DNA of 35,756 bases. Source: Gammaproteobacteria bacterium (GTDB lineage Bacteria > Pseudomonadota > Gammaproteobacteria > S012-40). The stretch covers positions 1-35,756 of the forward strand of contig JAOUHV010000031.1 in assembly GCA_029884425.1 (NCBI GenBank). Direction: 5' to 3'. The notes under the pieces were generated by a model. It was not told the DNA's origin and searched no databases. It worked only from the letters and a program-made list of their open reading frames with translations. A program made the position numbers and the translations under genes. Each line of letters opens with the position of its first letter. Position 1 is the stretch's first letter. Shown piece by piece: positions 15,766 through 25,106 of the stretch.

Positions 15766-16125
15766 ATGGCCAAGCAGCGTATCAAACGGGAAATTTTTGT
15801 CAGCGAAGTGGCCGATGAGTTTTTGAAAAAAATCCGCGAGGATGGCGGTGACGACATGGCTTTCGCCGGCATTTTGTTTGAAATGGCGATTCAGATGGTG
15901 CGCACTGGCCACATCCGCTGGAACGCGCACGGTTTTGAGTGCACCACCGACAAGGGCGTGGTTACCATCAACATCGCCCAAGGTAATGCACCCCCTGCCG
16001 ACAAACCAGCGACACCGGTGGCCACCAACAAATCCCCCTCGCCGCTAGCCGATATCGCCAAATCCATGAAAGCCGGTGCCAGCAAGCCTGCAGCACCGGC
16101 AGACAAGAAAAAACTCGACGACTAG
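15766..16125 (+). CDS. Hypothetical protein, 119 aa
   Basis: It starts at ATG 15766, 14 bp after the second DUF5666 gene, with a GGAAAAG ribosome site, so it is the last gene of that operon. The N-terminal 75 residues look folded (EIFVSEVADEFLKKIREDG, FEMAIQMVRTGHIRWNAHGFE). The C-terminal 45 residues are Ala/Pro/Lys-rich and probably disordered. No signal peptide, membrane span or known motif is visible. The stop TAG shares the bases CTAG with the stop of the convergent kdsB gene. Function is not recognised. Confidence 0.7.
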   Translation: MAKQRIKREIFVSEVADEFLKKIREDGGDDMAFAGILFEMAIQMVRTGHIRWNAHGFECTTDKGVVTINIAQGNAPPADKPATPVATNKSPSPLADIAKSMKAGASKPAAPADKKKLDD

Positions 16126-16877
16126 GCCGTGGCCAGAATTTTCTGCACCGCGCGCAAATCCGCCTCGGTATCCACTCCCGGGCCGGGACGTTTTATTGCC
16201 TCAGCCACATGAATGCGTTCGCCGTTAAACAGCACCCGCAACTGCTCCAGTGACTCGGTCGTTTCCAGCACACAGGCCGGCCAGGTCACAAACCGCCCCA
16301 GAAAACCGGCACGATAACCATACAGACCAATGTGACGGAAGTGCGGCGAATTCGCGGCCAGCGACTCGGTAGGAAACTGGTCACGATTCCACGGAATCGG
16401 CGCGCGACTGAAATACAGCGCATAGCCCTGGGCATCAAACACCACTTTCACCACATTCGGGTCAAACAATTCTTCGGCGCTGGCCACGCGAGCACACACG
16501 GTGGACACGCTTGCTGCCGGACGCTGCAACAGATTGTTGGCCACCTGATCAATCACCTCGGGCGGCATCAGGGGTTCGTCACCTTGCAGATTCACCACCA
16601 CACGATTTTCGTCATATCCCTGTTGCTTCACCACTTCAGCCAGGCGGTCGGTGCCGGTCGCACAGTTCACCGAAGTCATGCACACCGGCGCGCCAAAACC
16701 ACGTGCAACTTCGGCGATGCGATCATCGTCAGTGGCGATGATAATGTCGTCTGCGCCGGATTTTTTGGCGCATTCAAACACATGCTGCACCAGTGGCTTG
16801 CCGTGGATATCACGCAGCGGCTTGGCTGGCAGACGCGTCGAGGCATAGCGGGCAGGGATGACGATGGAGTAGCTCAT
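16122..16877 (-). CDS. kdsB: 3-deoxy-manno-octulosonate cytidylyltransferase (CMP-Kdo synthetase)
   Basis: A 251-residue protein, normal KdsB length. The N-terminus SIVIPARYASTRLPAKPL is the CTP-binding signature. VNLQGDEPLMPPEVID holds the Mg-binding/substrate motif, and IHVAEA...GPGVDTEADLRAV is the typical C-terminus. KdsB activates Kdo with CTP in the cytoplasm for transfer to lipid A. Its ATG overlaps the stop of the upstream ycaR gene by one base, completing the lpxK-ycaR-kdsB order common in gammaproteobacteria. Confidence 0.95.
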   Translation of the reverse strand: MSYSIVIPARYASTRLPAKPLRDIHGKPLVQHVFECAKKSGADDIIIATDDDRIAEVARGFGAPVCMTSVNCATGTDRLAEVVKQQGYDENRVVVNLQGDEPLMPPEVIDQVANNLLQRPAASVSTVCARVASAEELFDPNVVKVVFDAQGYALYFSRAPIPWNRDQFPTESLAANSPHFRHIGLYGYRAGFLGRFVTWPACVLETTESLEQLRVLFNGERIHVAEAIKRPGPGVDTEADLRAVQKILATA

Positions 16878-17056
16878 CAGACTTCCTCGTCGGCTGGCAG
16901 CTCACGCGCCTCTTCTTCCAGCATCACCGGAATATCGTCGCGGATGGGAAAAGCCAGTCGGTCGGCCTTGCAGATCAGCTCTTTTTCCGCCTTTTTGTAC
17001 ACCAGCCGACTTTTGCAAATCGGGCAGACCAGAATATCAAGCAGTTTGGGGTCCAT
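16877..17056 (-). CDS. ycaR: Trm112/YcaR family small zinc-finger-like protein
   Basis: A 59-residue protein starting at ATG 17056 ([18 protein letters not shown]). A longer in-frame extension would lie inside lpxK and is rejected. CPIC and the later Cys in [21 protein letters not shown] match the Trm112/UPF0434 family, whose members bind and stabilise partner enzymes. It is located between lpxK and kdsB as in many gammaproteobacteria, 2 bp after the lpxK stop. Its precise role in the Kdo/lipid A context is not established. Confidence 0.9.
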   Translation of the reverse strand: MDPKLLDILVCPICKSRLVYKKAEKELICKADRLAFPIRDDIPVMLEEEARELPADEEV

Positions 17057-17058
17057 GA

Positions 17059-18039
17059 CTAATCCTTCATTTTTTGAGCTAACAGCGCGAGCAGGGACTC
17101 GCGGAAATTCTCCGGCAACTGCGCCTGAATCGAAACGGCCCACAGGTTGTCGGTGGCGAATGTCAGGCATTTTACCGCATCTTTCTCGGTCATGAGTACC
17201 TCGCCCGAGGTCGGCAAATCCGTTGACTGATAGGCGTGATGATCCGCGAACGGCTGGCGCGAAATCGTCAGTCCCTGGCTCTCCAACTGCTGGAAAAACC
17301 GCTCAGGATGACCAATACCCGCCAGCGCATGCACCGGCCCGTCAAAGCTGTCGATACTGCGCAACACATGCGGATGGGTAAGCTGCCAGGCGCCGCCCAT
17401 CTGCAGCCGCATACTCACTTCACCCTTGGCGCGGCTGCCGTTGTTGATGACAAAATCAACCTCGTCCAGGCGCGAGGCCGGCTCGCGCAGGGGCCCTGCC
17501 GGCAGGCAACGACCATTGCCCAAGCGCCGCTGACCATCCACCACAACCAGTTCAATATCGCGTTCCAGCGCATAGTGCTGCAAACCGTCGTCAGCGATGA
17601 TCACATCAACCTTGTACTGCGCCAGCAGGTGCTGGGCGGCGCGGCTGCGTTTGGGGTCGACCACCAGCGGCACACCCGTGCGTCGGGCAATCAACAGCGG
17701 CTCATCACCACACTCGGTCACGGCAGTGGTCGCGCGCACTTTCAGTGGATACTGCGCCGCCCGTCCACCGTAGCCGCGACTGATCACCCCAGGCTTGTAG
17801 CCGGCATCGCGCAACATTTCCACCAGCCAGATCACCAGCGGCGTCTTGCCACTGCCGCCCACGCTGATATTGCCGACCACCAGCACCGGCACCGGCGCAC
17901 GATAGCTGCGCAAATGCCCCTGTCGATACAAACGTCGACGGGTCGTCGCCACCGTGCGGAAAACCGGCTCGAGCATGCGCGCCCATAACGGCGGCTGCGT
18001 ATCTTTTTGGTACCAGCGCTGTTCCAGCGAACTCACCAC
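17059..18039 (-). CDS. lpxK: Tetraacyldisaccharide 4'-kinase
   Basis: A 326-residue protein starting at GTG 18039, with a second GTG one codon later also possible. A P-loop [11 protein letters not shown] lies at 56-66. The motifs [20 protein letters not shown] and [25 protein letters not shown] are typical of LpxK. It phosphorylates the lipid A precursor DS-1-P at the 4' position on the inner membrane's cytoplasmic face. The hydrophobic stretch is an N-terminal amphipathic region rather than a clear membrane span. It overlaps the upstream waaA-like gene by 7 bp. Confidence 0.95.
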   Translation of the reverse strand: MVSSLEQRWYQKDTQPPLWARMLEPVFRTVATTRRRLYRQGHLRSYRAPVPVLVVGNISVGGSGKTPLVIWLVEMLRDAGYKPGVISRGYGGRAAQYPLKVRATTAVTECGDEPLLIARRTGVPLVVDPKRSRAAQHLLAQYKVDVIIADDGLQHYALERDIELVVVDGQRRLGNGRCLPAGPLREPASRLDEVDFVINNGSRAKGEVSMRLQMGGAWQLTHPHVLRSIDSFDGPVHALAGIGHPERFFQQLESQGLTISRQPFADHHAYQSTDLPTSGEVLMTEKDAVKCLTFATDNLWAVSIQAQLPENFRESLLALLAQKMKD

Positions 18040-19184
18040 TCATACACCCTGTTCAACAAATCATCCAACATCGATTCCGCGGCACGGCGCTGCTGCCAAA
18101 ATAATTTTCGACAGGCATCGCCCTGCTGGCGCGCCACAAATGGCGACTGCATCAACCCCTGCCAGGACGCCAACAACCCGGCGACATCGGCGATGCGTTC
18201 AACCGTCACCGGCAACAGCAGCGACGGCGATGCCGTACATACCGCTCCACCTGCCAGCGCCTGCCACAATTCTTCACTGCGCAACAAATGCTGCGCTGTC
18301 ACCGAGACACTCAGCGGCGCCAGCCAGCGCGCTTCATCCACCACCACGATTGAACCCGGCGCTATCGCTTGTCGCCGCCAATGACTCAAGCGCTCGCTAT
18401 GCAATCCAAACGATTGCGTGATCTGATGCAGGGCTTCCGCATCATTCCAGTTCGCCGGCGTCAAACACAGCAACGATTGCTCGGCCAGCGAACTCGCCTG
18501 CCACTGCGCCAATATGTCCGGCGCGTCCGTCACATCAATTCCGTTCATCGCCCACAGTGGCATGTCGAGATGCTCACCGCGCACAATGCCGGCAAAACTG
18601 GGCTCCACCTGCTGCTGCACCAGCATGGTGTACGCATCTGCTGCCAGTGCAAACAACTGCCCCGGCGGTAAATCATTCGCGTTCAACGGATAACAAATTT
18701 CTACGCCGGGCATGGCCGGCATGGGATGCTGCTGAAACAACACAACGTGTTCCACCAACAATGGCAACAGGCGCAAAAAATTTTCGCCCGGCGTATCACC
18801 GACCGCAATGACGCCGTGGGGTTTTAAATTTTCAACCATGCGCTGAATTGATGCTGGGCGATCACAACACCCATAGCCCACGGCGATTTTACGCAAGCCC
18901 TTAAAACGCGGCGCGTAGATCTCTGGCAAATCCTGTTCAAACGTCAGCACCAATCGCACATCCTGGCGGCGATGACGAATTGCAGCGAGCAACTCTGCCG
19001 CCAGCAACACCGAACGAGATGACGCACCGGCACGCAGCCAAATCAATTTGCCGCGACCTTCTGCCGGTTTCACCCAGCCCCAGCGGGCATTGGCGCGCGC
19101 CTGTTGCCCAGCCCAGCGATCGCGCACATCCTGCAACCATAACGCAGGATAGCTGGCACCATAGGCGGCAGAAGAATCAACCAT
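18033..19184 (-). CDS. WaaA/KdtA-like glycosyltransferase homologue, probably degenerate
   Basis: A 383-residue protein starting at ATG 19184, 8 bp inside the end of msbA (a TTG two codons earlier is less likely). The pattern IWLRAGASSRS at 48-58 lies where WaaA has IWxHxxSVGE. The first half follows the WaaA N-domain (VLTFEQDLPEIYAPRF, GVIAVGDTPGENFLRLLP). The catalytic-base Glu of the SxGE motif appears replaced by Ser, and the C-domain motifs around the CMP-Kdo site are weak. The N-terminal membrane anchor is also absent. Its place between msbA and lpxK supports a lipid A/Kdo-related role, but activity is doubtful. A genuine waaA probably lies elsewhere in the genome. Confidence 0.55.
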   Translation of the reverse strand: MVDSSAAYGASYPALWLQDVRDRWAGQQARANARWGWVKPAEGRGKLIWLRAGASSRSVLLAAELLAAIRHRRQDVRLVLTFEQDLPEIYAPRFKGLRKIAVGYGCCDRPASIQRMVENLKPHGVIAVGDTPGENFLRLLPLLVEHVVLFQQHPMPAMPGVEICYPLNANDLPPGQLFALAADAYTMLVQQQVEPSFAGIVRGEHLDMPLWAMNGIDVTDAPDILAQWQASSLAEQSLLCLTPANWNDAEALHQITQSFGLHSERLSHWRRQAIAPGSIVVVDEARWLAPLSVSVTAQHLLRSEELWQALAGGAVCTASPSLLLPVTVERIADVAGLLASWQGLMQSPFVARQQGDACRKLFWQQRRAAESMLDDLLNRVYEW

Positions 19185-20931
19185 GGCCAAACTGAATGCG
19201 ATGCAAATTGGCGTAATGGCCGTTGCGCGCCATCAGTTCCTGATGCGTGCCTTGCTCCACTGCCACGCCATTATCCATCACCACAATCTGGTCGACATTT
19301 TCGATGGTCGACAAACGATGCGCGATCACAAACGTAGTGCGGTTTTTCATTAACTGTTCAAGCGCTGCCTGAATATGGCGTTCGGATTCTGAATCCAGCG
19401 CCGACGTCGCTTCATCCAAAATCAAAATCGGCGCGTCTTTCAAAATGGCGCGGGCAATTGCCAAGCGCTGACGCTGACCACCGGACAACAACACACCGTG
19501 CTCGCCCACCTGGGTATTCAAACCATCAGGCAAATCCTTGATGAAATCCCAGGCATAGGCAGCCTTGGCCGCCTCGATGATTTGTTCTTCAGTCGCCGTT
19601 TCCAGTCGACCATAGGCGATGTTGTGCGCGATGGTGTCGTTGAACAAGGTAATATCCTGACTGACCAACGCGATGTGCTTACGCAGTTCATCCATACGCA
19701 AATCGTTAATGTTGATACCGTCGATACTGATCACCCCGTTTTCCAGGTGATAGAAACGCGGCAACAAACTCACCAACGTGGATTTACCACTGCCGGAACG
19801 ACCAACAAAGGCGACTGACTTGCCCGATGGCACACTGAAATTCACGCCTTTGAGCACTTCGCCTTTGTCGCTGTCATAACTAAAACGAACATTCTCGAAC
19901 CGCACATCGCCACGCACCTGCGCCAGCGTTTGTGTGCCACGATCGATTTCTGCTTTTTCTTCAAGCAACCCAAAAATACTTTGCGCTGCGGCAACACCGC
20001 GCTGCAACACTACGTTCACCGTGGTCAGTCGTTTTAACGGTGGAAACAACATCAGCATCGCCGAAATAAACGACATGAACGTTCCCACCGTCATCACTTC
20101 TTCGCCGGGGCGGGTGGACAAATAAATAATCAGCGCCAACAGCAACGCTGCCACCAACTGCACGAAGGGCACATAGGCCGACTGCGTGCTGACGATTTTC
20201 ATAAACTGCTTGCGATTGTACTCATTGGCTTTATCAAAGCCTTGGCGCTCGTAATCCTTGCCGCCAAAAATTTTGACCACGCGCTGCGCTTCAATCGCTT
20301 CCTGGGAAATTTCCGTCACATTCCCCATGGAATCCTGCAAACGGCGCGAATCACGTCGTACCCGACGATTAATGCTGGCCACCATCACCGCCATAACCGG
20401 GCCGATGATTAAAAACACCAAGGTCATTTCCCAGCTGAGATAAAACATCCAGCCGATCAAACCAATCAACACCAAACTGTCCTGAATGATAATGGTCAAC
20501 GCCCGGCTGGAGGCATCGCTGACTTGCTCGGCATCATAAATAATTTTGGAAATAATTTGCCCGGACGCATTTTTGTCATAGAAGCGGGTGGGCAACAGCA
20601 GCAGATGATCAAAAATTTCGCTGCGCATATCCTTGACCACATGACGCCCAACCCACGACATCAAATAACTGGTCGCAAAGCTGCCGATACCACGCACCAG
20701 AAAAATACCGATCAACGCCAACGGAATCACGGTGATCCAGAACGGATCTTTCTCGACAAATGTGCCATCGAGCATGGGTTTGATCAGTGCGGCAAATCCA
20801 ACTTCTGTGGCTGCCACCATCGCCATGCCGATGATCACAATGATGAATGCTTTCCAGTAGGGTTTGACATATCCCAAAAGACGGCGGTAAACCGCTTTGC
20901 CGTCGTTTAAATCAATAGGCTTTTTTGACAT
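19177..20931 (-). CDS. msbA: Lipid A/phospholipid export ABC transporter
   Basis: A 584-residue half-transporter of typical MsbA length. An N-terminal membrane domain of about 320 residues has six hydrophobic segments. It is followed by an ATPase with Walker A GRSGSGKST (about residue 380), a Q-loop, signature LSGGQRQRLAIARA, Walker B ILILDEATSALD and the H-loop IAHRLSTIENVD. MsbA flips core-lipid A across the inner membrane as a homodimer. It lies directly upstream of the waaA-like and lpxK genes with overlapping ends, matching the known msbA-lpxK linkage. Confidence 0.95.
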   Translation of the reverse strand: MSKKPIDLNDGKAVYRRLLGYVKPYWKAFIIVIIGMAMVAATEVGFAALIKPMLDGTFVEKDPFWITVIPLALIGIFLVRGIGSFATSYLMSWVGRHVVKDMRSEIFDHLLLLPTRFYDKNASGQIISKIIYDAEQVSDASSRALTIIIQDSLVLIGLIGWMFYLSWEMTLVFLIIGPVMAVMVASINRRVRRDSRRLQDSMGNVTEISQEAIEAQRVVKIFGGKDYERQGFDKANEYNRKQFMKIVSTQSAYVPFVQLVAALLLALIIYLSTRPGEEVMTVGTFMSFISAMLMLFPPLKRLTTVNVVLQRGVAAAQSIFGLLEEKAEIDRGTQTLAQVRGDVRFENVRFSYDSDKGEVLKGVNFSVPSGKSVAFVGRSGSGKSTLVSLLPRFYHLENGVISIDGININDLRMDELRKHIALVSQDITLFNDTIAHNIAYGRLETATEEQIIEAAKAAYAWDFIKDLPDGLNTQVGEHGVLLSGGQRQRLAIARAILKDAPILILDEATSALDSESERHIQAALEQLMKNRTTFVIAHRLSTIENVDQIVVMDNGVAVEQGTHQELMARNGHYANLHRIQFGHG

Positions 20932-20946
20932 AGTGTATTTTTTGGC

Positions 20947-20960
20947 TCATGCGCGCATGA
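20947..20960. repeat. Perfect 14-bp palindrome between exbD and msbA
   Basis: TCATGCGCGCATGA reads identically on both strands and lies 16 bp upstream of the msbA ATG, within the only gap of note (66 bp) between exbD and msbA. It could be an operator or a structured leader, or chance in a short gap. Confidence 0.3.
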
Positions 20961-20997
20961 TCTGCGCGGCAAAAAGGTTAGGAAAAAGATACGCCAA

Positions 20998-21411
20998 CTA
21001 TTTGCTTTCCTGCTGAGTGGCAAAGGTCAAACGACTAAATCCCAGTTGTCGTGCCGCATCCAATGCGGTGATGACGGCCTGGTGAGGTGTTTTGCCATCA
21101 GCACTGAGTATCACCGGCAAATTACGATCATCGCCGGCCACTTTGGCCAACGCTCGTCGCAATGTATCTGGGTGGGTGTTCACCAGTTGCTGATGATTGA
21201 CGTAATAACGGCCAGTGGCATCGATGGTGATTTCAATGGTCCGGTTTAGAAGATTCGCCTCGGAACTGGACTTGGGCAAATCAATCCCGACTTCAAAATC
21301 CTGCTTGAACGTGGTCGACACCATGAAAAAAATCAGCAACAAAAACACCACGTCGATGAGCGGCGTAATGTTGATTTCTGAATCTTCAACGCGTCGCTTG
21401 CGAAAGTTCAA
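20998..21411 (-). CDS. exbD: ExbD/TolR family transport protein
   Basis: A 137-residue protein with a TTG start at 21411, GGAG seven bases upstream, and a 4-bp overlap with the exbB stop. The N-terminus RKRRVEDSEINITPLIDVVFLLLIFFMVSTTF is the ExbD/TolR cytoplasmic segment plus single membrane helix. The Asp of PLIDVVF is the conserved proton-path residue. The periplasmic domain follows. With ExbB it forms a proton-motive-force motor. No tonB gene is adjacent, so the driven partner is unknown; some exbBD pairs in this gene order are considered lipid- or envelope-related. Confidence 0.9.
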   Translation of the reverse strand: MNFRKRRVEDSEINITPLIDVVFLLLIFFMVSTTFKQDFEVGIDLPKSSSEANLLNRTIEITIDATGRYYVNHQQLVNTHPDTLRRALAKVAGDDRNLPVILSADGKTPHQAVITALDAARQLGFSRLTFATQQESK

Positions 21412-22034
21412 TGCCCAGCTCCCCGCGTTTCGCGTTCGCCATGAATCATTTCCACCAACCGGATCGATTCCTGCTCCATGGTAACAACATAATCATCAAT
21501 CCTCCGGCGAAAATAACGCAACGCCATCAGCGACGGTATCGCCACCGTCAATCCCGCCGCTGTTGTGATCAACGCTTCGGAAATACCTCCGGCCAGCACA
21601 CCCGGATTGCCTATGCCTTGGGTTGAAATCACGGTAAATACTTTGATCATGCCCACCACGGTACCAAGCAAACCCAACAGCGGTGCAATTTGCGAAATAG
21701 TGCCGAGCGGATTGAGATAGCGTTCCAGTTCATGCACGACGTGACGACCGGTTTCTTCGATGGCTTCTTTCATCACTTCGCGACTGCGATCAATATTGTC
21801 CAGACCCGCCGCCAATACCTGACCCAGGGGTGAATTGTCGCGCAACACATCCACCGAATGCTGATCCAGTTTATTGTGTTTGTACAATTGGTAAATGCTG
21901 CTCACCAAGTTATCGGGCACCACACGCTGACGGCGCAAAGTCCAGTAGCGTTCCCCGGTGATAGCCAATGCAGCGATGGAACAGAGGATAATGGGAACCA
22001 TTAACCAGCCACCGGAAATTACGATCTGTAACAT
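21408..22034 (-). CDS. exbB: ExbB/TolQ/MotA family proton channel protein
   Basis: A 208-residue protein. ATG at 22034 (MLQIVISGGWLMVPIILCSI) has AGAGG four bases upstream, better than the longer in-frame start at 22061. Three membrane helices are apparent: residues about 8-28, and two around IAPLLGLLGTVVGMIKVF and ITTAAGLTVAIPSLMAL. The GLLGTVxGMI and AGLxVAIP motifs are hallmarks of the family. It lies in the inner membrane with ExbD. It follows comEC in the same direction with a 17-bp gap. Confidence 0.92.
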   Translation of the reverse strand: MLQIVISGGWLMVPIILCSIAALAITGERYWTLRRQRVVPDNLVSSIYQLYKHNKLDQHSVDVLRDNSPLGQVLAAGLDNIDRSREVMKEAIEETGRHVVHELERYLNPLGTISQIAPLLGLLGTVVGMIKVFTVISTQGIGNPGVLAGGISEALITTAAGLTVAIPSLMALRYFRRRIDDYVVTMEQESIRLVEMIHGERETRGAGH

Positions 22035-22051
22035 GTCACCTCTGCAATTTT

Positions 22052-24355
22052 TTACTGCCAATGCCAGTAGCGTCGATACTGCTGCCGGTAAAGTTGCGGT
22101 TCACCGATGCCGGTTTGCCGCAATTGAAAACCAATATTTCCATCCACATCGCTGCGCAATGCCTGACTGCCCTGCGCCCGATAACGCGCCATCACCTGCG
22201 GTGATGGATGACCAAAACGGTTGTGGTATCCCACCGCGTACAGCACATATTCAGGCTGCACCGCTGCGACAAATTCCGCAGATGACGAAGTCTTGCTGCC
22301 ATGATGCGGCGCAACCAGAATATCCGCCTGCAAACGATCCGCATCGCGCTCCAGCAACTGTTGCTCGGCGCGCAGCTCAATATCACCCGCCAATAATACA
22401 CTACCGCCCGCCGATCTCACACGCAGCACACAGGATTGATCGTTTTCACTGCGCAATAATTGCCCGTCATGCGGATGCAGCATTTCAAAATCCACCCCGT
22501 CCCACTGCCAGTGTTGGCCAACGTGACAAGGCTCACTGCCCGGCAAACGCTGCGGTACCGAGGTCAGTAATCGTTTTACCGGCCACTGCCGACGCAAAAA
22601 TTCCACCCCACCGATGTGATCGTTATCTCCGTGAGACACTAGCAATGCATCAATCCGGGTCGCTGCCAGGGTCCGCAAAAACGGCCCGACGACCGACTGT
22701 CCCAGGTCCAGCTCATCACTGATCCGCGCCCCGGCGTCGAACACCAGCCAATGTTGCTGAGTACGCACTACAGCCGCCAGCCCTTGCCCCACGTCGAGCA
22801 AATAAAAATCCGCTTCACCTTCAGCAAGTTGATTCGGCGCAAGCGCCACCAGCGGTAACAAAAACACCAGCCCCAGGACTCGCCCCGGCCAGCCGCGCGG
22901 TGCCAACAATAACGCCACCCCCAGCATGGCCGCCAGCAGCACCCACGGCGCAGCGATCGCATGCTGCCACACCGCCAGGGGCCACGACGCCAGCCATTGT
23001 AGCAACAGCCACAACCAATCCATAGCACCGCTGACCAGGGCAAATATCCACGTTGCCAGCCACGGCCAGATAAACATCACGCCGCAACCGATCAACAAGG
23101 CCGGCACCACCAGCACACTCACCCACGGCACCGCCACCCAATTGGCCAGCGGCGCCAACAGCGATGATTGCTGAAAAAACAGCAAGGTCAACGGCAGCAG
23201 CGCCACCCCCAACGCCCACTGAATTCGCCCCCACTGTTGCCAGCGTGAATAACCACGCCAGCGATGCGCCAAAACATAGACAATCAATGTCACCGCCGCA
23301 AACGACAACCAGAATCCAGCGCTGAGTACCGCCAGCGGGTCCCAGCACAACACCGCCAACAAGGCCAGACACAGCACCTGTGATTTTGCCAGTGGCCGAA
23401 AAAAACACAGCGCCCACATCACCACCATGGTCATCACCCAGGCACGCTGGGTGGGCACCGCAAAACCTGCCAGCAAGGCATACAATGTCGCCGCCAGCAT
23501 CGCCGCCCATGCCGCGGCTTTTGGCGCAGGCAGACGCAAACATAACGCTGCCGAACGAGACCAAAGCCAGCGCGCCAGCCAAAACGCCAAGCCCGCCAGC
23601 AGCCCAATGTGCAGTCCGGATATCGCCATCAAATGATTGGTACCGGTGGCCATCAGCACTCGCCAATGCTCGGCAGTCATCAGCGAACGATCACCCATGG
23701 CTAGCGCGACCAACAACCCCTTGCTCACCGAATCTGGCAACGTCTGTTGCAGTCGATCAAATACCGCCTGACGCACCCGGTGCAGGGCGAAACGATGATC
23801 GACCTCCGGTAGCACTCGCGCCTGCTCTGCCGCAGTCACCGATCCTGTTGCCTTGATGCCTTGGGCAAACATCCATGCTTCGGCGTCAAAACTGCCGGGG
23901 TTGGCATTGCCATGCGGTCGCTGCAAGCGTACCGACAACTGCCAGCGATCTCCGGCACGCAACACCGGCCGTTCATGTCGAGAATCGTCACGCCAGCGCA
24001 GACGAACTTTGCCCTGCCAGGAATAGACATGCTCGTGCCACTGCAACTGCTCAACGTGAAATAAAAAACTGGCGCCTTGCTCATCGACTTGCGGCAACGA
24101 CGCCACCGCGCCGGTGATACGCAGGGTTTGTCGCTCCCAATCCGATGAAAATGGCTGCGACGCCATGTAAAGCCCGTAGGCATTGGCGTATAGAAAACCC
24201 ATCACCAATGCGGCGAGCAGTTTGGGGAAAATCCGGGGAAGAAAAATCAACGCCAGCGCCGGCAATCCTGCCCAGAGCCAGTCGCTGGAGATCAGTTGCG
24301 CCTGCTGCTGGCACAGCCAGCAACCAAAGGCAAACGCGATAATCCCTAATCGCAT
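22052..24355 (-). CDS. comEC: ComEC/Rec2 DNA-uptake channel
   Basis: A 767-residue protein. ATG at 24355 (MRLGIIAFAFGCW) is preferred for the GGGGAGG site just upstream. Domain order: N-terminal membrane helices with an OB-like DUF4131 domain (RITGAVASLP...GKVRLRWR), a Competence domain with many helices (ALAMGDRSLMTAEHWRVLMATGTNHLMAISGLH), and a C-terminal metallo-beta-lactamase domain with SHGDNDHIGG and APHHGSKTSSS. ComEC carries single-stranded DNA across the inner membrane during natural transformation; the MBL domain may degrade the other strand. It is embedded between lolD and exbB, an order seen in other gammaproteobacteria. Confidence 0.93.
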   Translation of the reverse strand: MRLGIIAFAFGCWLCQQQAQLISSDWLWAGLPALALIFLPRIFPKLLAALVMGFLYANAYGLYMASQPFSSDWERQTLRITGAVASLPQVDEQGASFLFHVEQLQWHEHVYSWQGKVRLRWRDDSRHERPVLRAGDRWQLSVRLQRPHGNANPGSFDAEAWMFAQGIKATGSVTAAEQARVLPEVDHRFALHRVRQAVFDRLQQTLPDSVSKGLLVALAMGDRSLMTAEHWRVLMATGTNHLMAISGLHIGLLAGLAFWLARWLWSRSAALCLRLPAPKAAAWAAMLAATLYALLAGFAVPTQRAWVMTMVVMWALCFFRPLAKSQVLCLALLAVLCWDPLAVLSAGFWLSFAAVTLIVYVLAHRWRGYSRWQQWGRIQWALGVALLPLTLLFFQQSSLLAPLANWVAVPWVSVLVVPALLIGCGVMFIWPWLATWIFALVSGAMDWLWLLLQWLASWPLAVWQHAIAAPWVLLAAMLGVALLLAPRGWPGRVLGLVFLLPLVALAPNQLAEGEADFYLLDVGQGLAAVVRTQQHWLVFDAGARISDELDLGQSVVGPFLRTLAATRIDALLVSHGDNDHIGGVEFLRRQWPVKRLLTSVPQRLPGSEPCHVGQHWQWDGVDFEMLHPHDGQLLRSENDQSCVLRVRSAGGSVLLAGDIELRAEQQLLERDADRLQADILVAPHHGSKTSSSAEFVAAVQPEYVLYAVGYHNRFGHPSPQVMARYRAQGSQALRSDVDGNIGFQLRQTGIGEPQLYRQQYRRYWHWQ

Positions 24356-24413
24356 GTGTCCTCCCCGCATCCTGCGAGAATGTGAATCCAATACTACGGT
24401 GCTTTAAATTTTT

Positions 24414-25106
24414 TTATACGCTGCGTTCAACCGGTTTCAATACGCCCTGATCCAGCATCAACACCCGATCCATGCGCTTGGCCAGATTGGGATCATGCGT
24501 CACCACCACAAAACTGGTTTTGAATTCGGCATTCAGCTCCAGCATCAGGTCATACACTTGATCAGCAATTTTGTAATCCAGATTACCGGTCGGCTCATCG
24601 GCCAACACGCATTGCGGTTTGTTTACCAGCGCGCGGGCAATCGCTGCGCGCTGCCGCTCGCCGCCGGACAACTCGCCAGGTTTGTGCTTCAAACGCTCAC
24701 CCAAACCAACCCGTTGCAACAACATCGCTGCTTCATCGCGTGCCTGCGCCACGCTCACGCCGGCTATCAAACGCGGCATGGCAACATTTTCCAGCGCAGT
24801 AAATTCCGGCAACAAATGATGAAACTGATAAACAAATCCCAAGTGGCGATTACGAAAACGCCCTTTTTCCTTTTCGCGCATTTGCGCCATGTTCTGCCCA
24901 AGCACACGCACTTCGCCGCGACTTGGTTTATCCAGACCGCCGAGCAAATGCAGCAGCGTCGATTTGCCCGAACCTGACGCACCAATAATCGCGATACGTT
25001 CGGCTTCACGCACCTGCAAATCAACACTGCTCAGTACGTCAACTTTCAAATGGCCGTCATCAAACGTCTTGCCCAGTTGTCGGCAATCAATCACCAACTC
25101 ACTCAT
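24414..25106 (-). CDS. lolD: Lipoprotein-releasing system ATPase
   Basis: A 230-residue ABC ATPase starting at ATG 25106; the longer in-frame extension lies inside lolC. Walker [10 protein letters not shown], signature [15 protein letters not shown], Walker [13 protein letters not shown] and the LolD-typical [23 protein letters not shown] are all present. It powers release of lipoproteins from the inner membrane to LolA. It overlaps lolC by 8 bp. Confidence 0.95.
   Translation of the reverse strand: MSELVIDCRQLGKTFDDGHLKVDVLSSVDLQVREAERIAIIGASGSGKSTLLHLLGGLDKPSRGEVRVLGQNMAQMREKEKGRFRNRHLGFVYQFHHLLPEFTALENVAMPRLIAGVSVAQARDEAAMLLQRVGLGERLKHKPGELSGGERQRAAIARALVNKPQCVLADEPTGNLDYKIADQVYDLMLELNAEFKTSFVVVTHDPNLAKRMDRVLMLDQGVLKPVERSV

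Noticed and set aside
16332-17195. 287-codon plus-strand frame opposite kdsB, ycaR and lpxK.
   Set aside because: It runs antisense across three well-identified genes, with His/Arg-rich composition and no recognisable domain.
22821-23666. Long Gly/Ala/Cys-rich open frame of 281 codons inside comEC.
   Set aside because: It is in another frame of a fully supported comEC with intact motifs, and its low-complexity composition is typical of a GC-rich shadow frame.
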